Shown here: in pieces, positions 17,712-26,027 of the stretch
Numbering within the stretch: position 1 is the first letter of the stretch
Layout of the letters: every line of letters begins with the position of its first letter
Assembly: GCF_000425745.1 (NCBI RefSeq)
Contig: NZ_AUEA01000008.1
Coordinates: forward strand, 186,001-250,000
Direction: 5' to 3'
DNA length: 64,000 nt
From: Pseudomonas cremoricolorata DSM 17059 = NBRC 16634
GTDB taxonomy: Bacteria > Pseudomonadota > Gammaproteobacteria > Pseudomonadales > Pseudomonadaceae
Translations under genes and position numbers: made by a program
Notes under the pieces: model-generated
Database searches by the model: none
Told to the model about the DNA's origin: nothing
The model's input: only the letters and a program-made list of their open reading frames with translations

Positions 17712-19685
17712 ATGCAGAAAGATGATCTGAAATCATCTCGTACCCCGACCTCTGGCGCTGCGACCCAGTCGCGGATTGCGGTCATTGCTCCGTCGCGCAC
17801 GATGAAACGGGTCATGGACGATCTTCTGCTCGAGCGGCAGTTATCGTTCCCGGTGATCGAAGCGGCGCAGGCCGATGCGATCAGGGTCGCCGGGCAATTG
17901 CTCGATGACGGCGCCGCGGTACTGATCAGCCGTGGCAAGACGGCCCACATGCTTCGCGAGCACTTTCGGGTGCCCATCGTCGAACTCAGGCATACGTTCT
18001 TCGACTGCATGAACAACTACGCCACGGCTATGCAGCGCTCGCCCCAGGTGGCCTTTCTGGCAACGTCCCAGGGTTACGCAAGGATTCTGGAGAAGTCGCG
18101 GCCGTTCATGACGGGTGCGTCCATCTGCCTGATCGATCCGCTGGGCAGTGCGAGCAGCACGGCAGCCAAGCTCGATGAACTGCAGCGTCAGGGTATCGAA
18201 GTGGCCATCGGCGGCTTGTCGCTGGAGGCAGCGGTCAAGGCGCGCTCCATGCACTACATCATGTCCGACACCGACCGTGATGCCGCAGGCGAGGCTGTTG
18301 ACGAAGCGATCCACCTGTTGCAGGTGGAGGACGAACGCCGTGTGCAGGGGCAAGAGTTGCAGCGCCGCTATGAGCTGATCCAGTCGATACTCGACTGCGT
18401 GTCGGAAGGCATTTTCAGCGTCGACTCCGGCGGCACCATCACCCGCATCAACCACGTGGCCAGCCGCTACCTGAGCACCATCGCTTGCGGGGATTCGGTG
18501 GGTGGTTTGCCCTTCGCCCGCTACCTCGAGCAGGCGCTGCGCCACGGCAAATCGGTGCGTGGCGCATTGCTCGACGTGGGCCGGTTGTCGCTGACCTTGA
18601 GTGTCGCCCCGATCCGGCTCGAGCAACAGATCATCGGCGCCGTGGCCACCCTGCAGCGGCAGACGGAAATCAAGGCCATCGAGCAGAAGATGCGTCGCGT
18701 CCTGGCTGGCCAGCACCTGGCCGACAAGGGCTTTGCCGACATCATCGGCAGCAGCCCGGCCTTGCACAAGGCCAAGACGTTGGCCCGCACCTATGCCGGT
18801 GTCGACAGCACCTTGATGATCGAAGGTGAAACCGGCACCGGCAAAGAGCTGTTCGCACAGAGCATTCATAACGCCTCGGCGCGCAGAAACGGGCCCTTCG
18901 TGGCGATCAACTGCGCCGCCTTCGCGCCAGGGGTGCTGGAGAGCGAACTGTTCGGTTACGTCAAGGGCGCCTTCACCGGCGCCTCCAGCGATGGCCGGGC
19001 AGGGGTCTTCGAACTGGCCCACACCGGCACGCTGTTTCTCGACGAAATCAGCGAAACCTCCGCCGATATCCAGCTCAAGCTGTTGCGTACCCTGCAAGAG
19101 CGCAAGGTGGTTCGCATGGGCGACGACAAGGTCATCCCCATCGACATCCGCATCATCACAGCCAGCAACAGACCGCTGTCGACCCTGGTGGCGCAGGGGC
19201 TGCTGCGAGAGGATTTCTACTACCGCATCTGCGTGCTCAGGCTCAGGTTGCCGCCCCTGCGCGAGCGCCGCGAAGACATCGACGAGTTGACCATGCACCT
19301 GCTGCAAGGCGCATCCACTGCATTGCGCGCCGCAGTGCAAGGCTTGCTGCCCCGGCTGCGCGCGCATCACTGGCCAGGCAATGTTCGCCAACTGGGCAAT
19401 ATCGTGGAGCGCTTGCAGGTGGTGAGTCAGTGCGGTCCACTCAGCGGCCCCTGGCTGGACGACGTGCTGGATGACCTCACCCCGCTGCCATCCGGCACTG
19501 CCCAGCCCAGCCCGGTATTGGCCGAGCGGGACATCCTTCAGGCTGCCCTGAGCGCTGCGACAGGAAACCGCCAGGCTGCGGCAAAGCACCTCGGGATCAG
19601 CACCACGACCCTGTGGCGCAGAATGAAGAAGTACCTCGATCAAGACCCGCACTGCTTCGATTCGGTGCGCTACCTTCGGGAATGA
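17712..19685 (+). CDS. PrpR-type sigma-54-dependent transcriptional activator
   Basis: 657 residues. An N-terminal PrpR_N-type sensor (about 20-200; SRIAVIAPSRTMKRVMDDLL ... AAVLISRGKTAHMLRE) is followed by a PAS-like segment (about 215-310; YELIQSILDCVSEGIFSVDS), an AAA+ domain with Walker A GETGTGKE near 372, the sigma-54 contact loop GAFTGA near 418 and RIITASNRPL, and a Fis-type helix-turn-helix near the C-terminus (NRQAAAKHLGISTTTLWRRM). The PrpR family senses 2-methylcitrate and related acids in the cytoplasm. The start at 17,712 gives a protein beginning MQKDDLK; the open frame extends upstream but without family sequence. It is divergent from the operon with the sigma-54 promoter, its likely target. 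Confidence 0.9.
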   Translation: MQKDDLKSSRTPTSGAATQSRIAVIAPSRTMKRVMDDLLLERQLSFPVIEAAQADAIRVAGQLLDDGAAVLISRGKTAHMLREHFRVPIVELRHTFFDCMNNYATAMQRSPQVAFLATSQGYARILEKSRPFMTGASICLIDPLGSASSTAAKLDELQRQGIEVAIGGLSLEAAVKARSMHYIMSDTDRDAAGEAVDEAIHLLQVEDERRVQGQELQRRYELIQSILDCVSEGIFSVDSGGTITRINHVASRYLSTIACGDSVGGLPFARYLEQALRHGKSVRGALLDVGRLSLTLSVAPIRLEQQIIGAVATLQRQTEIKAIEQKMRRVLAGQHLADKGFADIIGSSPALHKAKTLARTYAGVDSTLMIEGETGTGKELFAQSIHNASARRNGPFVAINCAAFAPGVLESELFGYVKGAFTGASSDGRAGVFELAHTGTLFLDEISETSADIQLKLLRTLQERKVVRMGDDKVIPIDIRIITASNRPLSTLVAQGLLREDFYYRICVLRLRLPPLRERREDIDELTMHLLQGASTALRAAVQGLLPRLRAHHWPGNVRQLGNIVERLQVVSQCGPLSGPWLDDVLDDLTPLPSGTAQPSPVLAERDILQAALSAATGNRQAAAKHLGISTTTLWRRMKKYLDQDPHCFDSVRYLRE

Positions 19686-19796
19686 CGTGACGACTTCGGC
19701 GCGGTTGCAGGGCATGCAAGACGACCTTCACGACCGCCAGCCAAGTGATAATGGTTCGTAGTAATATCCGCCCAACGCCTCCAGCCAGTTTCCGCC

Positions 19797-20537
19797 ATGC
19801 ATCCCCAATTCGCTGCCCCACGCGTGCTGGTGGTCGATGACCACCGCAAGATTCGCGACCCGCTGGCCGCCTACCTGCGCCGACATAACTTCGATGTGCG
19901 CAGTGTGGGCGACGCCGCCGGCATGCAGTCGCTGCTCAAGCAGCACACCTTCGACGTCGTGGTGCTGGATGTCATGCTTCCCGACGGTGATGGCTTCGAG
20001 CTGTGCCAGCAGTTGCACAGGCGTTGCAACCTGCCGGTCATTCTGCTGACTGCCCGGGATACCGCAGCCGATCGCATTCGCGGCCTGGATCTGGGCGCCG
20101 ACGACTACCTGACCAAACCGTTCGAGCCGCGCGAGTTGGTATCGCGGCTGAACAGCGTGCTGCGCCGCTACCGATCCCCACGGCCTCTGCCGGCTACCGG
20201 TAGCGAGGTGGTCAAACCCTCACGCTATCGTTTCGCCGGTTGGCAGTTCTGCGTCAGCACCGCCACCCTCAGCCGCGATGATCAGGCGCCGGTTCAACTG
20301 AGTAGCGCCGAAAGCCGCCTGTTGCAGGTATTGCTTCAGTTCCCCCAGCAGATCCTCAGCCGCCAGCGGCTGGTCGACCTGACCGCTGCGCACGACAGTG
20401 AAATCAGCGAACGTGCGATCGATCGCCAGGTGTGCCGTCTGCGTCGCAAGTTGGCGGACGGCGCGGAGTCACCGACGCTGTTGCGCACACTGTGGGGTCG
20501 CGGCTACTCGCTCACTGCAGATGTCAGCCATGACTAG
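19797..20537 (+). CDS. OmpR-family response regulator
   Basis: 246 residues. The receiver domain has the acidic pair VVDDH near residue 15, the phospho-acceptor Asp in VVVLDVMLPDGDGFE near 60, Thr in ILLTARD and Lys in DDYLTKPFEPREL near 107. The C-terminal winged helix-turn-helix DNA-binding domain includes LSSAESRLLQVLL and RTLWGRGYSLTADV. The gene overlaps the downstream sensor kinase by 8 bp, so the two form a standard two-component pair. The adjacent TonB-dependent receptor is convergent, which recalls the pfeRS-pfeA and pirRS-pirA arrangements in which such a pair senses a ferric siderophore; that functional link is inference. Confidence 0.92.
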   Translation: MHPQFAAPRVLVVDDHRKIRDPLAAYLRRHNFDVRSVGDAAGMQSLLKQHTFDVVVLDVMLPDGDGFELCQQLHRRCNLPVILLTARDTAADRIRGLDLGADDYLTKPFEPRELVSRLNSVLRRYRSPRPLPATGSEVVKPSRYRFAGWQFCVSTATLSRDDQAPVQLSSAESRLLQVLLQFPQQILSRQRLVDLTAAHDSEISERAIDRQVCRLRRKLADGAESPTLLRTLWGRGYSLTADVSHD

Positions 20538-21879
20538 GCTTTCGCGTGTGTGGCCCGTGGGCCTGGTGTCGCAGTTGAGCGTGCTGTTTTGCCTGGCCTT
20601 GCTGGCATCGAATCTGATCGGCATGGCCTTGCTGCATCGCCATGGCACCTTGCTGCATCCGCTCTCGCGCGATGCCAGCCTTGGGCAACTTGTGGCGGCG
20701 TATCACGTCGCCCACGCGCTTGCCCCGGCCCAGGCGGCGCAGCTGCTGTCGGTGATGGGCGATGGCCAGGCGCGCTTCTGGCTCGACGAAAAAGCCGATG
20801 TCGAGCCCTTCGCCGCGCGCCGCGAGGAGCAACGCCTGGCACACGACCTGCGCGCCAGGCTGCCGCTGCCAACGCAAGCGTCACTGAACGTTCAACTGGA
20901 GCGGGCCAACGGTGCGGACGCCCGCACGCATCTGCTCAGCGCCTCGGGTTGGGCGCCCTTGCGCTTGCGCAGCAGCCTCGCGCTGGGCAATGGGCAGTAC
21001 CTCAACGCCGTCCAGCACCCCAGCGGCGCCTACCCGTGGCGCACCTTGCTGGCCTACAGCCTGCCCGTCACCACTTTGCCGGTACTGCTGGTGCTGATCG
21101 TCTGCATCAACCGCGTCATTCGCCCGGTGAAGTCGCTGGCAGCGGCCACCGAGCGGGTCAGCCGCGGTGAATGGATCGCCCCCTTGCCGTTGCGCGGGGC
21201 GGGCGAGGCGCGCGACCTGACCCGCGCCTTCAATACCATGCAGGCCAGCCTGGCGCGCCATGTGGAAGGGCGCATGCGCCTGTTGGCGGCCATCAGCCAC
21301 GACCTCAACACACCGCTGACCGAATTGCGTCTGCAGGTGGAGTTGCTGGAGGAAGGACCAGCGCGCGATGACATGCTGGAGAGTCTCGGGGAGCTGTCGG
21401 CGATGGTCCGGGAAACCCTGACCTACGTACGCGAAGACGCCGTGCAGGAGGCCACGTGCACAGTCAATCTCAACGATGTGCTGGGCGAACTGACGCGCCG
21501 TTACCAACTGCTCGGGCAACCGGTCACTTGGCCAGACTCTGTGGATATCCGTTTGCGCTGCCGGCCGCTGGCCCTGAAACGGGCACTGACCAACCTGATC
21601 GACAACGCACTGAAACATGGCACGTCGGCGCAGGTGGCGGTGCGAGAGCAGGGCGACAGCGTGGTGCTGGAGATTCTCGACCAGGGCCCAGGCTTGCCCG
21701 AGGCCTGGCTTGAGAAAGTCTTCGAGCCGTTCGTGCGGCTGGGCCCGAGCGACCACGGGCTGGGCCTGGGGCTGGCGATTGCGCGGTCCTGCATTCACGC
21801 CCATGGTGGCGAGCTGGTGTTGCAGAACCGCCAGCCTTCAGGGTTGTGTGCAGTGATTCACTTGCCCCGCGGCGACTGA
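20530..21879 (+). CDS. Sensor histidine kinase of the two-component pair
   Basis: 449 residues in the inner membrane. A first membrane helix (about 10-32), a periplasmic sensor of about 135 residues and a second helix (about 172-197) precede a HAMP linker (VIRPVKSLAAATERVSRGEW). The dimerisation/phospho-acceptor domain has ISHDLNTPLTELRL near 255 and the ATPase domain has N-box NLIDNALKHG, G1 DQGPGLP and GLGLGLAIARSCIHAHGGEL. The H-box has Asn in place of the more usual Arg (SHDLNTPL). The start at 20,530 (MTRLSRVW) overlaps the regulator stop by 8 bp. The pair may control the TonB receptor gene that ends 34 nt downstream in the opposite direction. Confidence 0.9.
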   Translation: MTRLSRVWPVGLVSQLSVLFCLALLASNLIGMALLHRHGTLLHPLSRDASLGQLVAAYHVAHALAPAQAAQLLSVMGDGQARFWLDEKADVEPFAARREEQRLAHDLRARLPLPTQASLNVQLERANGADARTHLLSASGWAPLRLRSSLALGNGQYLNAVQHPSGAYPWRTLLAYSLPVTTLPVLLVLIVCINRVIRPVKSLAAATERVSRGEWIAPLPLRGAGEARDLTRAFNTMQASLARHVEGRMRLLAAISHDLNTPLTELRLQVELLEEGPARDDMLESLGELSAMVRETLTYVREDAVQEATCTVNLNDVLGELTRRYQLLGQPVTWPDSVDIRLRCRPLALKRALTNLIDNALKHGTSAQVAVREQGDSVVLEILDQGPGLPEAWLEKVFEPFVRLGPSDHGLGLGLAIARSCIHAHGGELVLQNRQPSGLCAVIHLPRGD

Positions 21880-21913
21880 CCGCTGGGCAGCGGCCAGACC
21901 CTCCGAGAGCCGA

Positions 21914-23869
21914 TCAGAAGTTGTAGGTAGCGCCCATCCACAGCGTACGACCGTAGTTCACCGTGCCGTAGGTTTCGTCGTCCAGGCGCTTGTCGGTGAG
22001 GTTGTTCAGCGAGGCGTTCAAGGTCAGCGCGTCGGTCACATCGAACGAGCCGCCGAGGTCTGCCGTGGTGTAGCCCGGCGCGCTTTCTGCGCTGATGGTG
22101 TTGCCATATTCCTCGCCGTAGTAGCTCACCGCCGCCCACGCCTGGGCACGCTCGGTCACCTGCCATTCACCGCGCAGGTTGGCCTTCTGCTTCGGCGTCA
22201 GGGCCAGGGGCGCGCCGGCATTGGCACCGCTTTTTTGCTCTGAATCGGTGTAGGTGTAGTTGGCCTTGAGCAACACGTCGTGGGTGATATCCCACTTCCC
22301 GGTCAGCTCCACGCCACGGATCACCGCCTTGTCGACGTTGACCCGGTCCATGACGATATAGCCGTTCCACAGCCGGTCGGTGGTCACCGTCGAGAGCTTG
22401 TCCTGGAAGTCGTTGTAGAACAACGTCGCGCCGGCGTTCAGATCGTCACGGTTCGACCACAGCGCCGAGACTTCATAGTTGGTGCTGGTTTCCGGCTTCA
22501 AGTCGGGATTGCCCAGCATCACGAAGCGGTTGCGCCGCAGGTAGGCATAGCCTTCCACCACCGCGCGCAATTCCGGCGCCTTGAAGCCTCGGGCGACGCC
22601 GCCCTTGAAGGTCCACTGGTCGGTCGCACGCCAGACCCCATAGACCCGCGGGCTGAGGTGGTTGCCGTACTGTTCGTGGTTGTCCAGCCGCAGGCCGGTG
22701 GTCAGCGCGAAGTCATCCGTGACAGACCATTCGTTCTCAGCAAACAGCGCCTTCTGCACCACCTTGAACTCATAGTTCACCCGGTCGCCCAGGCCCTGGT
22801 TCCAGTCGGTCACCTGGCTCTCCTGCCACTGCGTACCCACCGTGGTGATGTTGTGCTCGGTGGGCATCACCAGCTTGGCGTCGAACACCCGGTTACGGAT
22901 TTCCGGCTTGCGGCCATAGATATCGGTTTGCGCAGGCGTCGCCTTGCCTTCACGGCTGGTGGTCTCCTGGTACAGCGCCACATCGGACGTCGCCCACCCC
23001 CAGCGCCCCTGATGCGACAACGACCAGTGGTCACGGTTGTTTTCCTGCTCGCGCGTCGACCAGTTGTCGCTCAGGCCATCGCCGTTCTTCAGCCGCGTGG
23101 CACCCACTTCGAGCAGAATGTCGTGGTCGATGGTCGGCGTGAATGACAAGCGCGTGGTCAAGTCCTTGTGGTCCGCCTTGCTGTGGCCGTTGGTGATTTG
23201 CACGTCGTCATCGGCCTGACGATTCAACGCACGCCCCCACACCTGCAACCCCAGCAGATCCTCTTTCAACGGCCCGCCCAGGTAGAAGGTGGTCTGCCCG
23301 GCATTGCCCTCGTCACTGTGCTGGCGCAGCGAGTAGTCATAACCAATCGAGCCACCCCACTCTGGCGCCACCTTGCGCGTGATGATGTTGATCACCCCAC
23401 CGATGGCATCCGAGCCATACAGCGACGACATCGGCCCCCGCACCACCTCGATCCGCTCGATGGCTGCCGCCGGCGGCACGAAGCTCTGCTCATAACCCGC
23501 ATTGCCATTGACCCGCGATTCGCGCGCACTCTGACGCTTGCCATCGACCAGAATCAGCGTGTAATCACCCGGCATGCCCCGGATGGAAATATCACTCTCG
23601 TTGGCGCCGCCATTGACCGTCACCCCCTCCACATCCCGAACCGCATCGCCCAAGTCGCGATACGACTTGCGCCGCAAGTCCTCGCCCTCGATCACACTGA
23701 TCGACGCCGGAGCATTCTCCACCGCCTGCTCGAACCCCGAAGCCGTCACCACGACCTCTTCAAGGCTCAACGGAACAGGTTGCACAGGGGCGGATTCAGC
23801 GTGCACCGATCCGGCCAGCAAGGCGGTGAAGGTAGTGGAATAGCGCAAAAGGTGACGTGTTGCGGACAT
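21914..23869 (-). CDS. TonB-dependent siderophore receptor (CirA/FepA-like)
   Basis: 651 residues, an outer-membrane beta-barrel with a Sec signal peptide (cleavage near VHA-ES, residue 24). The TonB box is EEVVVTA near 37. The plug domain includes RDVEGVTVNGGANESDISIRG, ILVDGKRQ and IERIEVVRGPMSSLYGSDAIGGVINIITR; the C-terminus ends in aromatic TYNF as barrel proteins do. The barrel motif GFKAPELR is typical of catecholate and colicin-I-type receptors (CirA, FepA, PfeA). A weak Fur-like site precedes the start. It converges on the two-component pair, so it may be regulated by it in response to a ferric siderophore. The ligand cannot be deduced. Confidence 0.92.
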   Translation of the reverse strand: MSATRHLLRYSTTFTALLAGSVHAESAPVQPVPLSLEEVVVTASGFEQAVENAPASISVIEGEDLRRKSYRDLGDAVRDVEGVTVNGGANESDISIRGMPGDYTLILVDGKRQSARESRVNGNAGYEQSFVPPAAAIERIEVVRGPMSSLYGSDAIGGVINIITRKVAPEWGGSIGYDYSLRQHSDEGNAGQTTFYLGGPLKEDLLGLQVWGRALNRQADDDVQITNGHSKADHKDLTTRLSFTPTIDHDILLEVGATRLKNGDGLSDNWSTREQENNRDHWSLSHQGRWGWATSDVALYQETTSREGKATPAQTDIYGRKPEIRNRVFDAKLVMPTEHNITTVGTQWQESQVTDWNQGLGDRVNYEFKVVQKALFAENEWSVTDDFALTTGLRLDNHEQYGNHLSPRVYGVWRATDQWTFKGGVARGFKAPELRAVVEGYAYLRRNRFVMLGNPDLKPETSTNYEVSALWSNRDDLNAGATLFYNDFQDKLSTVTTDRLWNGYIVMDRVNVDKAVIRGVELTGKWDITHDVLLKANYTYTDSEQKSGANAGAPLALTPKQKANLRGEWQVTERAQAWAAVSYYGEEYGNTISAESAPGYTTADLGGSFDVTDALTLNASLNNLTDKRLDDETYGTVNYGRTLWMGATYNF

Positions 23870-23892
23870 GCGGGTGATCTCGTGGGGTTGTT

Positions 23893-23911
23893 GGGAATGG
23901 GAATCCTAATC
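23893..23911 (-). promoter_or_regulatory. Possible Fur box upstream of the receptor gene
   Basis: GATTAGGATTCCCATTCCC matches the 19-base Fur consensus at about 12 positions, 24 nt before the receptor ATG. The match is weak and the call rests partly on context. Confidence 0.35.
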
Positions 23912-24091
23912 AGGTGTGGGGGGTGGGGTTGGGACAAGGTGTGACAAGGGGGGAGGGATTGGCGGAGCGGTTGTTTGGCCTAGGGCAGGCGTCGAGGCTG
24001 GCTGACGATGCAGCCAATCGCGGAGGGTTTCTTCAAAACGCAGCGTTCCTGAGTTGGCGTAACGAGACGGACGGCATAGCGTCGCAGTCAG

Positions 24092-24895
24092 TTAGAGTTG
24101 GAACACCCATCGACCTCGCAGCATAGCCTTGAGCTCATCAATACTGAGGGTGCTGTCTCGCTTGCGATGGACCATCGCATGGCAATTAGCGCACAAGGTC
24201 ACCAGATCAGTCGCAGGGTTGACCGGCTTCTCCCCACCGAACTTGGAAATCGGCACTACGTGGTGTACGTGGATAAAGCCTTTGGCATGCTCGCCGTATG
24301 CCTGTTCGAAATCAAACCCACATGCTTTGCAGTCGAGGCCGTGAATTTCGATGGCTTTTAGTCTGAGGTCCTTCCGGCGCTCGTAGCGGGTGCCGAAATA
24401 GGTGGTTTGGCTGCCTTCATTGGCTGAGACGAAGTCGATGGGGTCTTCTTGGTCAAGCTGTATAAGCTCGTTGGGCTGTACTGGCCGGAACTGCGCTTGA
24501 CTTAGGATTGCGTCGTAATCGGTTTGAGATATGAGCCGTACACTAATGCGCCAGTAATTACTGGCTAGGTTTGAGGGAACAGTCTCTAAGTATTCGCCTT
24601 CGATCTTGGTAGGCACTGGTTCTGCGAATGGCGCGAAGTTCTCGATGTGCGCGAAAAAGGAGCCCTTTGGATCATGGGGGTCAGGGCGAACCTCACCAAT
24701 TCGAGCAGTACCAAAGTAGTGAGGCGCGCGACTGAGGCGACTGGCAGCGAATTTTTTGTCTTTCATCCGTCCTTTGTAGTAGATGGCCTCGGCGCCTTCC
24801 GGCAAGTGTTTCAGATAGCGCTTAGGGAAATGGTAAACAAGACCTGTCTGGTCTTCCCACTGCGATGAGTCCATTTCAACGATGACAACAGGCAT
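24092..24895 (-). CDS. HNH endonuclease with an N-terminal ligand or DNA-reader-like domain
   Basis: 267 residues. The C-terminal HNH nuclease has the zinc-binding pair CKACGFDF, the catalytic HVHHVVPISKFGG and NPATDLVTLCANCHAMVHR, close to McrA-type restriction enzymes. The first ~130 residues (MPVVIVEMDSSQWEDQTGLV, HFPKRYLKHLPEGAEAIYYKG) look like an EVE/PUA-type or DUF3427-type module, the kind that reads modified bases in type IV restriction enzymes; that reading is inference. The start at 24,895 follows GGGG and begins at family sequence. It marks the left edge of the accessory region and lies next to the first structured-leader locus. Likely role: restriction of foreign or modified DNA. 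Confidence 0.8.
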   Translation of the reverse strand: MPVVIVEMDSSQWEDQTGLVYHFPKRYLKHLPEGAEAIYYKGRMKDKKFAASRLSRAPHYFGTARIGEVRPDPHDPKGSFFAHIENFAPFAEPVPTKIEGEYLETVPSNLASNYWRISVRLISQTDYDAILSQAQFRPVQPNELIQLDQEDPIDFVSANEGSQTTYFGTRYERRKDLRLKAIEIHGLDCKACGFDFEQAYGEHAKGFIHVHHVVPISKFGGEKPVNPATDLVTLCANCHAMVHRKRDSTLSIDELKAMLRGRWVFQL

Positions 24896-25037
24896 TTCAT
24901 TTCCCCTAGGCTGAGGGCAAAAGCCTAGCAAAAATGAGGAAATTTCCTACAGGGGATTTGCGTGATGTTTCGAGGCCGTGAGCTGCAACTCACGAGCGTT
25001 GGCCAGCCGTGTTCAAAACTCAGATTTATCGTCTTTC

Positions 25038-25060
25038 CTGTAGTCCATTTCCCAAAGATA
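25038..25060 (+). repeat. Conserved upstream block of the DUF3077-type leader, copy A
   Basis: The block starts CTGTAG and ends CCCAAAGATA. The same block recurs at 27,905-27,927 and 41,698-41,720, each time upstream of a gene and followed about 45 nt later by TAGTCTCG. It probably belongs to a shared promoter or leader unit. No other feature was recognised in the gap between the HNH gene and this block. Confidence 0.7.
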
Positions 25061-25113
25061 CTTCCACAGCCCCAAAGCCGTTGCGCATGCCGAATGACGG
25101 TCCTAGTCTCGCT

Positions 25114-25266
25114 CGGTCGTTGCCACTCAACGACCGGTTTTGACAGACCGAACCACCGGCTGCGTAGCGCCCTTTATGGCGACTGTACGCGGGGCACCTC
25201 GTGTGCGCCGAATCCCGGTGTTCGGTCTGTCAACCCGCGTACAGTTGCCACCTATTTGTTTGACAG
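25114..25266 (+). ncRNA. Structured leader RNA, copy A, resembling C4 antisense RNA
   Basis: A hairpin (25,114-25,122 with 25,128-25,136) is followed by a long stem, 25,140-25,159 with 25,215-25,233 (TTGACAGACCG with CGGTCTGTCAA). This encloses a segment (25,177-25,193) whose complement CCCGCGTACAGTTGCCA lies outside it (25,234-25,250). The two long pairings are interleaved, so they form a pseudoknot or exclude each other. A further TTTGACAG at 25,259 can compete for CTGTCAA. The CCCGCGTACAG-TGCCACC segment is what I remember as the hallmark of the phage P1/P7 C4 antisense RNA family. It sits 37 nt upstream of the small-protein gene at 25,303 and has a covarying second copy at 41.5 kb. Confidence 0.65.
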
Positions 25267-25302
25267 CAGATCCGTGGCGACCCCACCCACCGGGAGAGGC
25301 AC

Positions 25303-25563
25303 ATGCTGAAGATCGTTCCAGATCCACCACGCTGCAAAAATTCCCCCCAACCCCTCGAAGACAACTTGGTGCAGGCCTCCGAGTATCTCGTCTGCGCGCT
25401 GACCGTTGCCCAGCAGGCTGCGCAGCAGATGACGAACCCAAGCGATCAGGTACTGACGCTCACCGTGATGCATGAAGTTGAGGCTGCCCACCGTCTTGTT
25501 GAGTTGGCGTTAGGGCAGGTGCAGTTAGAGAGGCGAATGTCGGGGGAGGGGTGTCATGAGTGA
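25303..25563 (+). CDS. Small protein of the DUF3077-associated pair (copy A, first gene)
   Basis: 86 residues beginning MLKIVPDPP, with a helical body (NLVQASEYLVCALTVAQQAA, HEVEAAHRLVELALGQVQ). It has no signal peptide or membrane segment. Its closest relative in the window is the product of 41,206-41,448, which shares the MLKIVPDPP start, the LED-L-A--Y-LCA-AVAQQA pattern and the HE-EA-R-L-E-AL--VQ ending. A GGGAGAGG site supports the start. The gene overlaps the next by 8 bp. Pairs like this are common in Pseudomonas genomes and of unknown function; the structured leader suggests post-transcriptional control. Confidence 0.75.
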   Translation: MLKIVPDPPRCKNSPQPLEDNLVQASEYLVCALTVAQQAAQQMTNPSDQVLTLTVMHEVEAAHRLVELALGQVQLERRMSGEGCHE

Positions 25564-25843
25564 GCTGCCAAAAGCGCGGCGTTCTTGCTTCGTGACGCCG
25601 GGAATTGCGAAATGTGCAGAAGGGGAGAGTTCACCCGACCTGTTCCAGGTGGCGCAGGGGTTACCGCTGGAGTACGCGCTTGAGCAGGCGTCAGTGATGA
25701 TGGGGTGTGTGCATCGGCTGACGTTTGTTGGGGTGATGGAGAAGGACGAGACCTTGGTTTGGGCGGCCCATTTACTGTCCGGGCTGGGGCGGGCGTTGGT
25801 GGAAGATGTCAGGGTGGCGCTGGACGAAATTACCGTTAATTGA
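25556..25843 (+). CDS. DUF3077-type small protein (copy A, second gene)
   Basis: 95 residues. The core LFQVAQGLPLEYALEQASVMMGCVHRLT ... LVWAAHLLSGLGRALVEDV follows the DUF3077 pattern seen in many Pseudomonas small proteins: an N-terminal strand, then an ALE-AS helix and a W--H-LS----AL-ED- helix. It is cytoplasmic, and its function is unknown. It overlaps the preceding gene (ATGAGTGA), so the two are co-translated, and is followed by a hairpin terminator. The gene at 40,796-41,062 is the equivalent in copy B. Confidence 0.75.
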   Translation: MSELPKARRSCFVTPGIAKCAEGESSPDLFQVAQGLPLEYALEQASVMMGCVHRLTFVGVMEKDETLVWAAHLLSGLGRALVEDVRVALDEITVN

Positions 25844-25910
25844 CTGACCAGGGTTAGGCCTCCGGGCTGGTGTTGTCGGTAGTGTCGACCCACTTGATCA
25901 CTCTGAGACT

Positions 25911-25956
25911 CACGTGCGGCGCCGACGGCTGGGCAGGCGCACGTGACACATTTTTT
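25911..25956 (+). terminator. Hairpin with T-run after the small-protein pair
   Basis: CACGTGCG at 25,911 pairs with CGCACGTG at 25,938, with a 19-base loop, and six T residues follow at 25,951. Confidence 0.55.
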
Positions 25957-26027
25957 ATAGTGACTGATGTGCTCTACCCGAGTGACCCGATCAACGTACC
26001 GTTTGCTTCATTGCCCGTGACGGGAAG

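Noticed and set aside
17841..19715. 624-codon antisense open frame opposite the PrpR-type activator
   Set aside because: The sense frame has a complete sigma-54 activator; the antisense product has no motifs.
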